64,000 nt of DNA from JAWLHU01 sp049324875 (GCA_049324875.1 JBMONC010000052.1:1-64000); one strand, 5' to 3'; positions 1 to 9,701 are shown, counted from the stretch's first letter. A program made the numbers and translations. Notes: a model not told the origin generated them from the sequence alone.

Positions 1-233
1 GATTACACGGATTACACGGACAAAACAAATACAAAACAAGAATATGGGTGGTGCCCTTTTCATCAGTGGTGCTGGTGCGAAGCACCACACCATGGCGGTT
101 ACACGGATGACGACACAAAATCGAAAATAATGGGGGTTGGTGCCTAACCCCCTAGCGCACTGACCAACGCCAAGGATGAAAAGGGTGCAGATATATTTTT
201 TGTTTTAATCCGTGTCATCCGTGTAATCCGTGG
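1..233 (+). repeat. Dispersed palindromic repeat, copy 1 (left end cut by window start)
   Basis: The segment opens with tandem GATTACACGG units and closes with the inverse form, ATCCGTGTAATCCGTGGC, ending at 233. Inside are the GGTGCTGGTGCGAAGCACC hairpin (about 72-91) and a second hairpin GGGGGTT...AACCCCC (about 132-152). The same terminal and internal modules recur at 20652-20795, 39660-39945 and 54732-54855. No ORF in it looks coding. It resembles a non-autonomous MITE-like element; the class is inferred. Confidence 0.75.
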
Positions 234-248
234 CCATCATCCCCAGCC

Positions 249-1190
249 TCACCACGAGCGGATCATGTGTAACCAGCCGGGCTGCCTCACATAGCCGAGC
301 CGGTCGTTGATCGCCAGCATCGGCCGGTTGGTGGAGGCGTTGTGGGTCTTCATCCTCCGGGCCCCCTGGCCCCGGGCCCAGGCGATGCCGGTCAGCTTCA
401 GGGCCAGGGCGATCCGCCGCCCCCGGTACTCCCGACGGACGCCGGTCACCCCGTTGTAGAGCAGGCCCTCCTCGCTCTCCTTGAAGAGGGAGCCGAGGCC
501 GACCCAGCGATCCCCGTCCAGGGCGATGAAGTAGCCGTCGGGCAGGAAGCTGGCGCTCTGCAGGTCAGCCTCCAGCTGCTCCCTGCTGATCGGGGTGGCG
601 GGGTCGATATCCGGGACGTCGGCCTGGATGGTGTTGTACAGATCAAGCAGCCGCTCGGTCCAGCCGGGCCGGTCCCGGAGAGCCGAGAGCGGCAGGATCG
701 CGATCCCCTCCGCCCTGACCGCCTCCACCACCCCGGCGAAGGGGGCCGGGTCGAACTGGGTCAGGTCCAGCCAGGACTCCCAGGTCCGCTTCGCCTCGAC
801 GAAGCCGCGGCGCTCCAGGAAGCGGAGGGAATGACCCAGGTCCTCCCGGGTGAAGGAGCGGAGCACCTGGGGAGCGTGGGGCCGCAGTTCGGCCAGCAGG
901 TGCTCCAGGAGGGCGGAGCCGAGCCCCCTGCCCTGCCGGTCGGGGCGGACCCAGGCGTCCATCCAGAACTTCCGGGGATGGTAGCGGGCGGGGACCTGGA
1001 AGTAGGAGACGGTGCCCACCACCTCACCCTCCAGCTCCGCCACCCACCGGACAGCCCGGGCCGGCGGCTGCGGCTGATCTTCCTCCATCAGCTCCGCCGC
1101 CGAGTGGACCACCCCGGGAAAGGCTGCATCCGCCGTCCGGGCGAGGGCGGGGTAGTCATCGGGCTGCACGGGGCGCAGGATCGGCTTCAT
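249..1190 (-). CDS. Tandem-domain GNAT family N-acetyltransferase
   Basis: The predicted 313-aa protein transfers an acyl group from acyl-CoA to an unknown amine. It is about twice the length of a single GNAT domain and carries two copies of the fold. The first has an acetyl-CoA loop RQGRGLGSALL at residues 85-95; the second has a weaker loop at about 251-264 (VRREYRGRRIALAL). The N-terminal domain therefore looks catalytic and the C-terminal one may be degenerate. I chose the ATG at 1190 because a GGGGG purine run lies 6 nt upstream; an ATG two codons earlier is also possible. It lies 34 bp behind the unknown gene at 1225-2256 and is probably co-transcribed with it. Confidence 0.85.
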   Translation of the reverse strand: MKPILRPVQPDDYPALARTADAAFPGVVHSAAELMEEDQPQPPARAVRWVAELEGEVVGTVSYFQVPARYHPRKFWMDAWVRPDRQGRGLGSALLEHLLAELRPHAPQVLRSFTREDLGHSLRFLERRGFVEAKRTWESWLDLTQFDPAPFAGVVEAVRAEGIAILPLSALRDRPGWTERLLDLYNTIQADVPDIDPATPISREQLEADLQSASFLPDGYFIALDGDRWVGLGSLFKESEEGLLYNGVTGVRREYRGRRIALALKLTGIAWARGQGARRMKTHNASTNRPMLAINDRLGYVRQPGWLHMIRSW

Positions 1191-1224
1191 GGTCATCCCC
1201 CTTCGACCTGTCTTTCCCCTGCCC

Positions 1225-2256
1225 TCAGTCGCGCAGGGCCTGGCTCCGGTAGTGCTCGTAACGCCCGTCGGGCGGCAGCCCGAAGCTGCGCCGCAGTTCG
1301 TCCACCGCATCCAGCACCAGCCGCTGGTGGGCGTAGATCCCCTCCAGCACCGGCTGGGAGGTGTCGGGGTAGAGGATCAGCTGGGCCGAGCGGACCTGCA
1401 CATCCGCCGGGATGTGGGGGAGCCCGCCCCGCACCCCGAAGGGGCAGGTGTAGTCCACCTCCAGCCGGTCCCGCTCGATCGGGACCCGCAGCGGGGTGTA
1501 GACCCCCTCCTGGAAGTCAAGGTCGGCGGGGAAGTGCTCCAGCAGCACCGGGGCGAGCCGCTGGGCCTCGGCGGCGGGCAGGGCGGCGCCCTCCTGGAGC
1601 AGCGCTGCCACCGCCGTCACCGCCCCGAGCCGGTCGGGGCGCATCTGCTCGACGATCTCCCGGGCCCGGCGCTTGGTCCAGAGGAAGCGGTGGGCGGCCC
1701 GGAGCCGCTGCTGCACCGCCTCGGGGAGCTCCGCCCGCAGCCACGCCTGGTAGGCCGCCGCCTCCGAGCCGGAGACGAAGCCGCCGAAGAGCTCCAGCAG
1801 GAAGCGGCTGGCGGCCCGCCAGCGCAGGTCGGCCATCAGGTCGACCGGATGGCCCAGCACCCCCGCCAGGGTGGCCTCAAAGCGGTCCAGCGGCATGGGC
1901 CGCTCCAGCTGGAAGCCGTGGGGGAAGGGCTGCACCTTGAGCCCCACCTGGTGCTCCAGGGCGATCACATCCACCAGATGCCCCCGGAACTGCGGGTCGC
2001 TCACCTCCACCGCCAGGATCCAGCGATGGGTCTCGTACGGCTTCCAGGCGATGGTGGGGGGCTGCTCACCGTACCGTCCGGGCGGCCCCTCGGCGTACCC
2101 GTACAGCTCCCCCCGGCCGAAGCGCTCCTCCACCTGGCGCCAGGCCGCCTCCCACCCCGCCGGGGCAAAGAAGGCCCTCACCATCCGGCGGATCGCCTCC
2201 GGGGCCGCCTCCCGGGGCACGGCGAAGCGGGGAGCGATTGCATCCAGCAGGGCCAT
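1225..2256 (-). CDS. Conserved-looking hypothetical protein, 343 aa
   Basis: I do not recognise this protein. It has no signal peptide or membrane segment. Codon use matches the neighbouring genes (strong G/C at third positions), and the ATG at 2256 has a GAGGGGG ribosome-binding site 9 nt upstream, so it is very likely translated. A much longer reading frame continues upstream to 4497 but only antisense to the PBP gene, so I cut it here. The C-terminal third contains charged blocks such as VPIERDRLEVDYTCPFG. It heads a probable two-gene leftward operon with the GNAT gene and is divergent from the dcw cluster, with 150 bp between. Confidence 0.7.
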   Translation of the reverse strand: MALLDAIAPRFAVPREAAPEAIRRMVRAFFAPAGWEAAWRQVEERFGRGELYGYAEGPPGRYGEQPPTIAWKPYETHRWILAVEVSDPQFRGHLVDVIALEHQVGLKVQPFPHGFQLERPMPLDRFEATLAGVLGHPVDLMADLRWRAASRFLLELFGGFVSGSEAAAYQAWLRAELPEAVQQRLRAAHRFLWTKRRAREIVEQMRPDRLGAVTAVAALLQEGAALPAAEAQRLAPVLLEHFPADLDFQEGVYTPLRVPIERDRLEVDYTCPFGVRGGLPHIPADVQVRSAQLILYPDTSQPVLEGIYAHQRLVLDAVDELRRSFGLPPDGRYEHYRSQALRD

Positions 2257-2406
2257 CTTCCCATCCCCCTCATGCGCTATAGCAGAATGATTCGCCTCGC
2301 CCGGCAGGAAACCTGCGGGTGGCTCCGCCTTCTGTCCCGCCCCGCCCCCGAATAGACTACCTTCGGCCCTCGGGGCCGGCGGAACCCACCGGAAGGGGCG
2401 GAGGCG

Positions 2407-4533
2407 ATGTCCACAGGGGTGATGAACCGGCGGCGAACCGTCGCACTGATCGGCATCTTCGGGCTGGTCTTCCTCAGCCTGATCGGCCGGATGGCCTACC
2501 TGCAGATCGCCTACGGCGACTGGCTGGCCGACAAGGCCTTCCGCTACCGGATGCGCCCCACCCCGATCCAGGCCGACCGGGGGGAGATCCTGGACCGGCA
2601 CGGCTACCCGCTGCTGACCAACAAGGTCTGCGAGTCGGTCTACGCCGAGCCGATCCTGGTGAAGAACAAGCCGGCGGCGGCCCGGGCGCTGGCGCCGGTC
2701 CTCAAGATGAAGCCGGAGACGCTGGAGCTCCGGATGTCCCGCCCCACCTTCTTCGAGTGGCTGAAGCGGAAGGTGGACCCGGAGACGGTGGAGCGGGTGA
2801 AGGCGCTGAAGCTGCCGGGGATCGGCTTTGCCCCCGAGAAGTGTCGCTACTACCCGGAGGGCGAGCTGGCGGTCCACGCCCTGGGGATCGCCAACCTGGA
2901 CCACCAGGGGATCGAGGGGCTGGAGCTGACCTACAACAAGTACCTGGCGGGCACCAACGGCGCCATCCAGTGCGAGTACACCGCCCGGGGCGTCCCGATG
3001 GAGGACGGGGAGTGCCATGTGAAGTACGGCACCCCGGGGCTGACGCTGCAGACCACCATCGACACGGGGCTGCAGCGGATCGTGGAGCGGGACGTGGAGC
3101 GGGCGATCCTGGAGACCAGGGCGCAGCGGGCGACGATCATGGTGATGCATGTGAAGACCGGGGAGATCCTGGCCCTGGCGCAGTGGCCCCGCTACGACCC
3201 GCTGCTGGGCGGCAACTCCGACCCGAAGCTGCGGCGGATCTTCACCGTGGCCGACGCCCTCAACCCGGGCTCGATCTTCAAGCCGATCACCGCCTCGGCG
3301 GCGCTGGACTCGGGGACGATCACCCCGGAGACGACGATCAACGACACCGGCTGCACCACCATCGACGGCTGGTCGGTCTGCAACTGGGACCACAAGGCGC
3401 TGGGCGCCGTCCACATCGACACGGTGATGGCCAAGTCGTCCAACGTGGGCTTCGGCACCCTGGGGATCTGGCTGGGGCGGGAGAAGTTCTACGAGTACCA
3501 CCGGCGCTTCGGCCTGAACAGGCCGACCGGGATCGACCTGCCGGGCGAGGCGGTGGGGCAGTGGATCAACCCGAAGAGGGCGGCGCCCATCGACCTGGCG
3601 GTCCAGGCCTACGGCCAGACGCTGACCGTCACCCCGATCCAGATGCTGACCGCCATCGGCGCCATCGCCAACGACGGCAAGCGGATGTGGCCCCACCTGG
3701 GCAAGGCGCTCTACGACCACAACGGCAACTTGGTCAAGGAGATCCAGCCCCGGGTGGTGGAGCAGGTGATCAAGCCCGAGGTGGCCCGCTACGTCCAGCA
3801 GCTGATGGTGGGCGTGGTGGACAACGGCACCGGCAAGAACGCCCGGGTGGCGGGCTACAAGGTGGGCGGCAAGACGGGCACGGCCAACAAGGTGATCAAC
3901 GGGGTGATCGCCCGGGGCAAGTACATCGCCTCCTTTGTGGGCTTCGCCCCCTACCCCAACCCGGAGGTGGTGGTGCTGATCTCGGTGGATGAGCCGGTGG
4001 GCGCCTACTACGGCGGGCAGATCGCCGCCCCGATCTTCGGCGAGGTGATGGGCTCGGTGCTGGCCTACCTGGAGGCGCCCAAGTCGAAGGAGCCGCCGCC
4101 CAAGCCGAAGCCGGGCTCCTACGAGCCGCCGCCCCCCAAGGAGCCGGAGCGGGCGGTGGTCCCCTCGGTGATCAACCTGCCGGTGCCGGAGGCGACCGCC
4201 GTGGCGAAGCAGGCCGGCTTTGAGCTGAGCCTGACCGGGGCGGGCGCCGTGGTGACGGCCCAGTTCCCGCTGCCCGGGGCCACCGCCTACAAGGGCGGGC
4301 GGATCACGGCCCAGCTGGACCCGCCGCCCATCGGGGAGGAGGAGGTGACGGTTCCGCCCCTGGCGGGAAGGTCGCTGCGGGAGGCCGCTCAGGCGCTGGC
4401 GCTCCGGGGGCTGGTGCTGCAGGCCCGGGGCAGCGGGGTGGTGGTGAGCCAGGAGCCGCCCGCCGGCTCCCGGGTGCGGATGGGCAGCGTGATCCACCTG
4501 CTCCTGCAGCCTCCCGCAAAGAAACGTCCCTGA
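2407..4533 (+). CDS. ftsI: Class B penicillin-binding protein with two PASTA domains (FtsI/PBP2B/SpoVD family)
   Basis: A 708-aa peptidoglycan DD-transpeptidase anchored by one N-terminal membrane segment (about residues 11-28), acting outside the membrane in septal or spore-cortex wall synthesis. The three active-site motifs are present: SIFK at 289-292 (nucleophile Ser289), SSN at 344-346 and KTG at 489-491. A dimerisation/pedestal region precedes the transpeptidase domain. A proline-rich linker (about 563-580) leads to two PASTA repeats (about 583-705). Two PASTA domains favour PBP2B over SpoVD, but position directly before murE fits both. It is the first gene of the dcw cluster here; mraZ, rsmH and ftsL are not upstream. 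A second start at 2422 is possible. Confidence 0.92.
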   Translation: MSTGVMNRRRTVALIGIFGLVFLSLIGRMAYLQIAYGDWLADKAFRYRMRPTPIQADRGEILDRHGYPLLTNKVCESVYAEPILVKNKPAAARALAPVLKMKPETLELRMSRPTFFEWLKRKVDPETVERVKALKLPGIGFAPEKCRYYPEGELAVHALGIANLDHQGIEGLELTYNKYLAGTNGAIQCEYTARGVPMEDGECHVKYGTPGLTLQTTIDTGLQRIVERDVERAILETRAQRATIMVMHVKTGEILALAQWPRYDPLLGGNSDPKLRRIFTVADALNPGSIFKPITASAALDSGTITPETTINDTGCTTIDGWSVCNWDHKALGAVHIDTVMAKSSNVGFGTLGIWLGREKFYEYHRRFGLNRPTGIDLPGEAVGQWINPKRAAPIDLAVQAYGQTLTVTPIQMLTAIGAIANDGKRMWPHLGKALYDHNGNLVKEIQPRVVEQVIKPEVARYVQQLMVGVVDNGTGKNARVAGYKVGGKTGTANKVINGVIARGKYIASFVGFAPYPNPEVVVLISVDEPVGAYYGGQIAAPIFGEVMGSVLAYLEAPKSKEPPPKPKPGSYEPPPPKEPERAVVPSVINLPVPEATAVAKQAGFELSLTGAGAVVTAQFPLPGATAYKGGRITAQLDPPPIGEEEVTVPPLAGRSLREAAQALALRGLVLQARGSGVVVSQEPPAGSRVRMGSVIHLLLQPPAKKRP

Positions 4534-4636
4534 TTTCGCAAGAAAACGGTGAGAACAAGCAGGTATTTCACCGCTATTATGTGGAAATAATGGGATACAG
4601 AAGATGATACCTCCGGTAAAGTGAGGCGGGCGTGGG

Positions 4637-6127
4637 ATGCGGATAGGGGATTGCCGGCATGTGGGGCGGCTGCTGCAGGGGCGGCCGGAGGCAGAGGTTC
4701 GCAGCGTGGTCTACGACTCCCGGCGGGTGGAGCCGGGGGCGCTCTTCGTGGCCCTTCCCGGCCGGAAGGTGGATGGCCACGACTATGTGGCGGAGGCGGT
4801 CCGCCGGGGGGCCGTGGGGGTGGTGGTGGAGCGGCCGGTCGCGGTGCCGCCGGAGGTGGCGGTGCTGGCGGTCGATTCCAGCCGGGTGGCCCTGGGCCGG
4901 CTGGCGGCGCTCCACTACCGGCACCCCTCCCGGCGGCTGCGGGTGGTGGGGGTGACCGGCACCAACGGCAAGACCACCACCACCCATCTGGTGAAGCGGG
5001 TGCTGGAGGAGTGGGGCCACCGGGTGGGGCTGACGGGGACGGTCCATACCCTGATCGGGGGGGAGGAGCGGCCCGCCAGCCTGACCACCCCCCAGGCATC
5101 GGACCTGCAGGAGCTGCTCTACCGGATGGCGGAGGGCGGCTGCACCTACGCGGTGATGGAGGCCTCCTCCGAGGGGCTCGACATGAACCGCGTGGATGAT
5201 GTAGAGTTTGACCTTGGGATCTTCACCAACCTGACCCAGGATCACCTGGACTACCATGGCTCCTTCGAGGCCTACCGGGAGGCGAAGGCCAAGCTCTTCC
5301 GGCTGCTGGGTCAGCCGGGCTTCAAGGCGCGCAAGGCGGCGGTGATCAACCTGGACGATCCGGCGGGCGAGTTCTACCGCGGGCTCTGTCAGGTGCCGGT
5401 CTACACCTACGGGCTGGACCCCCGGGCGATGGTCCGGGCGGAGGAGATCGCCGTGACCGCGCAGTCCACCCGGTTCCGGCTGGTGACCCCCCATGGTGAG
5501 ATTTCCCTTGCCTTGAAGCTCGTGGGGCGTTTCAATGTATACAATGCCCTGGCTGCGGCGGCAGCGGGGCTGGCCGAAGGGGTGGAACTCCCCGCCATCC
5601 AGCGGGCGCTGGAGGCGGAGGAGGGGGTGGCCGGGCGGCTGCAGCCGGTCCGGGCGGGGCAGCCCTTCGGGGTCTTCGTCGACTACGCCCACTCCCCCGA
5701 CTCGCTGGAGAACGTGCTGCGGACGGCGCAGGGCTTCACCCGGGGCCGGCTGATCTGCGTCTTCGGCTGCGGCGGCGACCGGGACCGGACCAAGCGGCCC
5801 ATCATGGGGCGGATCGCCGGGGAGCTTGCAGATATTACCATCATCACCTCCGACAACCCTCGAAGCGAGGAGCCTGGCCAGATCGTCAAAGAGATTGAGG
5901 CGGGGCTGAGGCCCGCCCTCGCCCCGGGCCACTTCTACGAGGTGGTCCTGGACCGGGCGGAGGCGATCCGCCGGGCGGTGGAGATGGCCGAACCGGACGA
6001 TGTGATCCTGATCGCCGGCAAGGGGCACGAGACCTATCAGATCTTTAAGGACCGCACCATCGAGTTCGACGACCGGGCGGTGGCCCGATCGCTGATCGAG
6101 GCGCGGGTGGGAAAGGGCGGGGCTTGA
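4637..6127 (+). CDS. murE: UDP-MurNAc-L-Ala-D-Glu:meso-diaminopimelate ligase MurE
   Basis: The 496-aa cytoplasmic Mur ligase adds the third residue of the peptidoglycan stem peptide using ATP. The ATP loop GTNGKTTTT is at residues 108-116. The motif D406-N-P-R409 is the one that binds meso-diaminopimelate, so the wall is predicted to be of the DAP type rather than lysine type. The start ATG lies 104 bp after the PBP gene; this gap is notably A+T-rich for the region and could hold a promoter, but I could not assign one. The stop codon is immediately followed by the murF GTG, so the two are translationally coupled. Confidence 0.96.
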   Translation: MRIGDCRHVGRLLQGRPEAEVRSVVYDSRRVEPGALFVALPGRKVDGHDYVAEAVRRGAVGVVVERPVAVPPEVAVLAVDSSRVALGRLAALHYRHPSRRLRVVGVTGTNGKTTTTHLVKRVLEEWGHRVGLTGTVHTLIGGEERPASLTTPQASDLQELLYRMAEGGCTYAVMEASSEGLDMNRVDDVEFDLGIFTNLTQDHLDYHGSFEAYREAKAKLFRLLGQPGFKARKAAVINLDDPAGEFYRGLCQVPVYTYGLDPRAMVRAEEIAVTAQSTRFRLVTPHGEISLALKLVGRFNVYNALAAAAAGLAEGVELPAIQRALEAEEGVAGRLQPVRAGQPFGVFVDYAHSPDSLENVLRTAQGFTRGRLICVFGCGGDRDRTKRPIMGRIAGELADITIITSDNPRSEEPGQIVKEIEAGLRPALAPGHFYEVVLDRAEAIRRAVEMAEPDDVILIAGKGHETYQIFKDRTIEFDDRAVARSLIEARVGKGGA

Positions 6128-7510
6128 GTGAAGCCGCTGTTTACGGTCGCAGAGATCGCCGCGGTGACGAAGGGCCGGCTGGCGGCCGGGGATCCGAACC
6201 GAACGGTGACCGGCTTTGCCTGGGACAGCCGCCTGGTGAAGCCGGGCGACTGCTTTGTCGCCATGCCCGGGGAGCGGGTGGATGGCCATGACTACGCCGC
6301 CAGGGCGGCGGAGGCGGGGGCCGCCTGCATCCTCTGCGGCCGCGAGGTGGAGGCGCCGGGGGCGGCGGTGGTGGTCGCCCCTGACCCGGTGATCGGGCTG
6401 GGGCAGCTGGGGCGGGTCCAGCGGGACCGCTTCCCCCGGCTGCAGGTGGTGGGCATCACCGGCTCGGTGGGCAAGACCACCACCAAGGAGATGGTGGCGG
6501 CGGTGCTGGCGGAGCGCTTCCGGGTCTTCCGCTCCCGGGGGAACCTCAACTCCGAGGTGGGACTGCCGGTGATGCTGATGGACCTGGCCCCGGAGGATGA
6601 GGTGGCCGTCCTGGAGATGGGGATGCGGGCCCTGGGGGAGATCGAGTACCTGACCTCCATCGCCCGGCCTTCGGTGGGGGTGGTGACCAACGTGGGCATC
6701 ACCCACCTGGAGCTGCTGGGCACCCAGGAGAACATCGCCCGGGCGAAGGGGGAGCTTCCCCGCTCGCTGCCCGAGGGCGGTCACGCCGTGCTGAACGCTG
6801 ACGACCCGCGGGTCCGGGCGATGGCGGCCGAGACCAGGGCCCATCTCTGGTTCTACGGCCTCTCCGCCCGGGGGATGGGCGAGCGCTGGGTGACCGCTGT
6901 CGACCCGCGCCGGGAGGGGGAGACCGGGCAGCGCTTCCGGCTGGTCGCCCCGCAGGGGGAGGCGGAGGCCTTCCTGCCCGCCCCGGGGGCCCACAACCTG
7001 CTGAACGCCATGGCCGCCGCCGCCGTGGGGCTTGCGCTGGGCATGTCGCTGGAGCAGGTGGCCGCCGGGCTCGGCCGCTTCGAAAACGCCGGGAACCGGA
7101 TGCGGATCCTGAGCCTGGGCGGGGTCCGGCTGATCGACGACACCTACAACGCGGCGCCCTCCTCGGTGATCGCCGCCCTGGGTGTGATGCGGGAGCAGGC
7201 CGGCAGCGGCCGCTGCATCGCCGTGCTGGGCGATATGTACGAGCTGGGGGCGATGGCGGAGCAGGGGCACCGGGAGGTGGGGGCCGAGGCCGGCCGCCTG
7301 GCCGACCGGGTGGTGGCGGTGGGCGAGATGGCCCGCCACATCGCCGAGGCGGCCGGGGAGACGGCGACCTTCCTGCCCGGGAAGGGGGCGGCCATCGACC
7401 TGCTGAAGGGTCTGCTGCGCCCCGGCGATACGGTGCTGGTGAAGGGCTCCCGGGGAATGCGGATGGAAGAGATCGTGCAGGCCCTCGAGCAACATCTGCG
7501 GCAGCCGTAG
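6128..7510 (+). CDS. murF: UDP-MurNAc-tripeptide:D-Ala-D-Ala ligase MurF
   Basis: The 460-aa ATP-dependent Mur ligase joins D-Ala-D-Ala to the UDP-MurNAc-tripeptide to complete the cytoplasmic pentapeptide precursor. The ATP loop GSVGKTTT is at residues 112-119, followed by the central and C-terminal Mur ligase domains (HNLLNAMAAAA near 290 and a late D-D-T-Y-N-A segment). It starts with GTG directly after the murE stop, with a purine-rich AAGGGCGGGG upstream inside murE. Length is normal for the family. Confidence 0.95.
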   Translation: MKPLFTVAEIAAVTKGRLAAGDPNRTVTGFAWDSRLVKPGDCFVAMPGERVDGHDYAARAAEAGAACILCGREVEAPGAAVVVAPDPVIGLGQLGRVQRDRFPRLQVVGITGSVGKTTTKEMVAAVLAERFRVFRSRGNLNSEVGLPVMLMDLAPEDEVAVLEMGMRALGEIEYLTSIARPSVGVVTNVGITHLELLGTQENIARAKGELPRSLPEGGHAVLNADDPRVRAMAAETRAHLWFYGLSARGMGERWVTAVDPRREGETGQRFRLVAPQGEAEAFLPAPGAHNLLNAMAAAAVGLALGMSLEQVAAGLGRFENAGNRMRILSLGGVRLIDDTYNAAPSSVIAALGVMREQAGSGRCIAVLGDMYELGAMAEQGHREVGAEAGRLADRVVAVGEMARHIAEAAGETATFLPGKGAAIDLLKGLLRPGDTVLVKGSRGMRMEEIVQALEQHLRQP

Positions 7511-7550
7511 GGACGGCGATTACATACCACTCAGGAAAGGGCACGATGAT

Positions 7551-8555
7551 ATGGAAATGACCACCTCCTTCCGGCTGACCGCCGCCCTGATCGTCGCCTT
7601 CTTCGGGGCGCTGGCGATGGGTCCCCTGGTGATTCCGTTGCTCCGGCGGCTGAAGGCGGGGCAGACGATCCGCGAGGAGATGCACGCCGCCCACCAGGCC
7701 AAGGCGGGCACGCCCACCATGGGCGGGATCATCTTCGCCCTGCCGGCGGTGCTGGCGACGCTGCTCTTCGCCCCCCGGGAGGGAGATGGACTCGCCCGGC
7801 TGCTGATCGCCCTGACCCTGATGGTCGGCCACGGCCTGGTGGGCTTCGCCGATGACTACATCAAGGTCGTCCTGAAGCGGTCGCTGGGGCTGCGGGCCCG
7901 GGAGAAGCTGCTCTCCCAGGTGGCGCTGGCCGCCGTGCTGGGCTACGGCGCCGTCGAGGTGCTGGGGCTGGGGACCACGGTCACCCTGCCCTACCTGGAC
8001 TGGTCGATCACCCTGGGCAAGCCACTCTACTACCTGCTGGTGCTGATCATCGTCTGGGGAACGGCCAACGCCGTCAACTTCACCGACGGGCTGGACGGCC
8101 TGCTGGCGGGCTCGGCGATCATCACCTTCGGCTTCTATGCCATCTTCGTGGCTGCGGTGCTGGGCTACCTGGAGCTGACGGTCCTGGGCGTGGCGATCGT
8201 GGGCGGCTGCTTCGGCTTCCTCCGCTACAACTCCCACCCGGCCCGGGTCTTCATGGGCGATGTGGGCTCCTTCGGCCTGGGCGGGGCGCTGGCCGCGATG
8301 GCGGTGCTGACCAAGACCGAGTTCCTGCTGGTGGTGGTCGGCGGGGTCTACGTGATCGAGACGCTCTCGGTCATCCTGCAGGTGGCCTCCTTCAAACTGA
8401 CCGGCAGGCGCATCTTCAAGATGTCGCCCCTGCACCATCACTTCGAGCTGTTGGGCTGGCCGGAGACCCGGGTGCTGCGCCTCTTCTGGGGCGCCGGCCT
8501 GGCGCTGGCCATCCTGGGCTGGTTCGCCCTGCCCGGCATGGTCTGGGACCGATAA
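7551..8555 (+). CDS. mraY: Phospho-MurNAc-pentapeptide translocase MraY
   Basis: A 334-aa polytopic membrane enzyme that transfers phospho-MurNAc-pentapeptide to undecaprenyl phosphate, giving lipid I. Conserved cytoplasmic motifs are visible in order: the Asp pair in GFADDYIKV, NFTDGLDGL, and MGDVGSFGLGG, followed by the HHHFE segment near the C-terminus. About ten hydrophobic segments are present. The start follows a GGAAAGGG ribosome-binding site by about 12 nt; a second ATG lies two codons in. In Bacillus subtilis murD follows mraY; here ftsW follows directly. Confidence 0.96.
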   Translation: MEMTTSFRLTAALIVAFFGALAMGPLVIPLLRRLKAGQTIREEMHAAHQAKAGTPTMGGIIFALPAVLATLLFAPREGDGLARLLIALTLMVGHGLVGFADDYIKVVLKRSLGLRAREKLLSQVALAAVLGYGAVEVLGLGTTVTLPYLDWSITLGKPLYYLLVLIIVWGTANAVNFTDGLDGLLAGSAIITFGFYAIFVAAVLGYLELTVLGVAIVGGCFGFLRYNSHPARVFMGDVGSFGLGGALAAMAVLTKTEFLLVVVGGVYVIETLSVILQVASFKLTGRRIFKMSPLHHHFELLGWPETRVLRLFWGAGLALAILGWFALPGMVWDR

Positions 8556-8582
8556 CGATTGCATAGAGGGGGTCGGCTCTCC

Positions 8583-9683
8583 GTGCAGACCGCACGCAGG
8601 GGTCCGGACTACACCCTCATCACAGTGGTCGCGCTTCTACTTGGCATCGGCATTGTCATGGTGTACACGTCCAGTACCGCCATTGCCCTGGAGGATTTCA
8701 AGAACCCCTATTACTTTCTGCAGCGCCAGGTGATCTGGGTGCTGATCGGCTTCGCCTCCATGTGGGGCTTCGCCAGCATCTCGCCCTGGGCCTGGCAGCG
8801 GCACGCCCGCACGCTGCTGCTGATCAGCATCGCCCTGCTGATCCTGGTGGTGATCCCCGGGATCGGCATCTACCGGCTGGGCGCCCGCCGCTGGCTGGGG
8901 GCGGGTCCGCTCACCTTCCAGCCCTCGGAGGCGGCCAAGTTCGCCTTCATCATGTGGCTCTCCAACTACCTGTCGAAGCACTCGCGGGAGGTGCCCGACT
9001 TCTTCCGGGGGCTGATGCCGGCGCTGCTGGTGCTGGGGCTGCTCTTCGGCCTGATCATGCTGGAGCCCGACCTGGGCACCAGCCTGACCCTGGCGGGCAC
9101 CGGTGCGCTGATGCTCTTCGCCGCGGGGGCCAACCTCTGGCACCTGGCGGGGCTGGGGGTGGTGGGGGCGGCCGGGGTCTTCGTCCTCGCCAAGATCGAC
9201 GAGGAGCGCTGGAGCCGGATCACCACCTTTCTCAACCCGTGGGCCGATCCGACCGACTCGGGCTACCAGATCATCCAGGCGCTCCTGGCCTTCGGCTCCG
9301 GGGGGCTGTTCGGGGTGGGGCTGGGGGCCAGCCGGCAGAAGTATTTCTACCTGCCGGAGCGGCACACCGACATGATCTTCGCCGTGCTGGGGGAGGAGCT
9401 GGGCTTCATCGGCTCGGTCCTGGTGCTGCTGCTCTTCCTGGCCTTTGCCTGGCGGGGCTACCGGATCGCCATCCAGGCGCCGGACCGGTTCACCAGTATG
9501 CTGGCGGCGGGGGTGACCAGCCTGATCACCCTGCAGGCGGCGATGAACATCGGGGTGGTGACCGCCTCGATCCCCTCGACCGGCATCCCGCTGCCCTTCT
9601 TGAGCTACGGGGGCTCCAGCCTCCTGATCACCCTCTCGGGGGTGGGGATCCTCCTGGGCGTCTCCCGATACTGCCGCAACTGA
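8583..9683 (+). CDS. ftsW: SEDS family peptidoglycan polymerase/flippase-type protein FtsW (SpoVE-like)
   Basis: The 366-aa protein has about ten membrane helices and the SEDS family signatures ERHTDMIFAVLGEELGF and, near the C-terminus, PFLSYGGSSLL. Family members polymerise glycan strands together with a class B PBP, here most likely the product of the first dcw gene. The GTG at 8583 is preferred because AGAGGGGGT lies 9 nt upstream; an in-frame TTG at 8559 has no such site. SpoVE and FtsW cannot be separated by sequence alone; the position between mraY and murG matches spoVE of B. subtilis. Confidence 0.92.
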   Translation: MQTARRGPDYTLITVVALLLGIGIVMVYTSSTAIALEDFKNPYYFLQRQVIWVLIGFASMWGFASISPWAWQRHARTLLLISIALLILVVIPGIGIYRLGARRWLGAGPLTFQPSEAAKFAFIMWLSNYLSKHSREVPDFFRGLMPALLVLGLLFGLIMLEPDLGTSLTLAGTGALMLFAAGANLWHLAGLGVVGAAGVFVLAKIDEERWSRITTFLNPWADPTDSGYQIIQALLAFGSGGLFGVGLGASRQKYFYLPERHTDMIFAVLGEELGFIGSVLVLLLFLAFAWRGYRIAIQAPDRFTSMLAAGVTSLITLQAAMNIGVVTASIPSTGIPLPFLSYGGSSLLITLSGVGILLGVSRYCRN

Positions 9684-9701
9684 CGAGGAAGGGGAGCAAC
9701 C

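Noticed and set aside
1..233. CRISPR array from the repeated GATTACACGG units
   Set aside because: Units are directly adjacent with no unique spacers, and they recur as inverted ends of scattered elements; no cas genes are present.
2257..4497. Long minus-strand frame continuing the 343-aa gene upstream across the PBP gene
   Set aside because: It is antisense to ftsI; its His/Arg/Gly/Leu/Pro composition is a by-product of GC-rich codons on the other strand.
4577..7495. 972-codon minus-strand ORF opposite murE and murF
   Set aside because: Shadow of two well-supported Mur ligase genes; no ribosome-binding site or domain.
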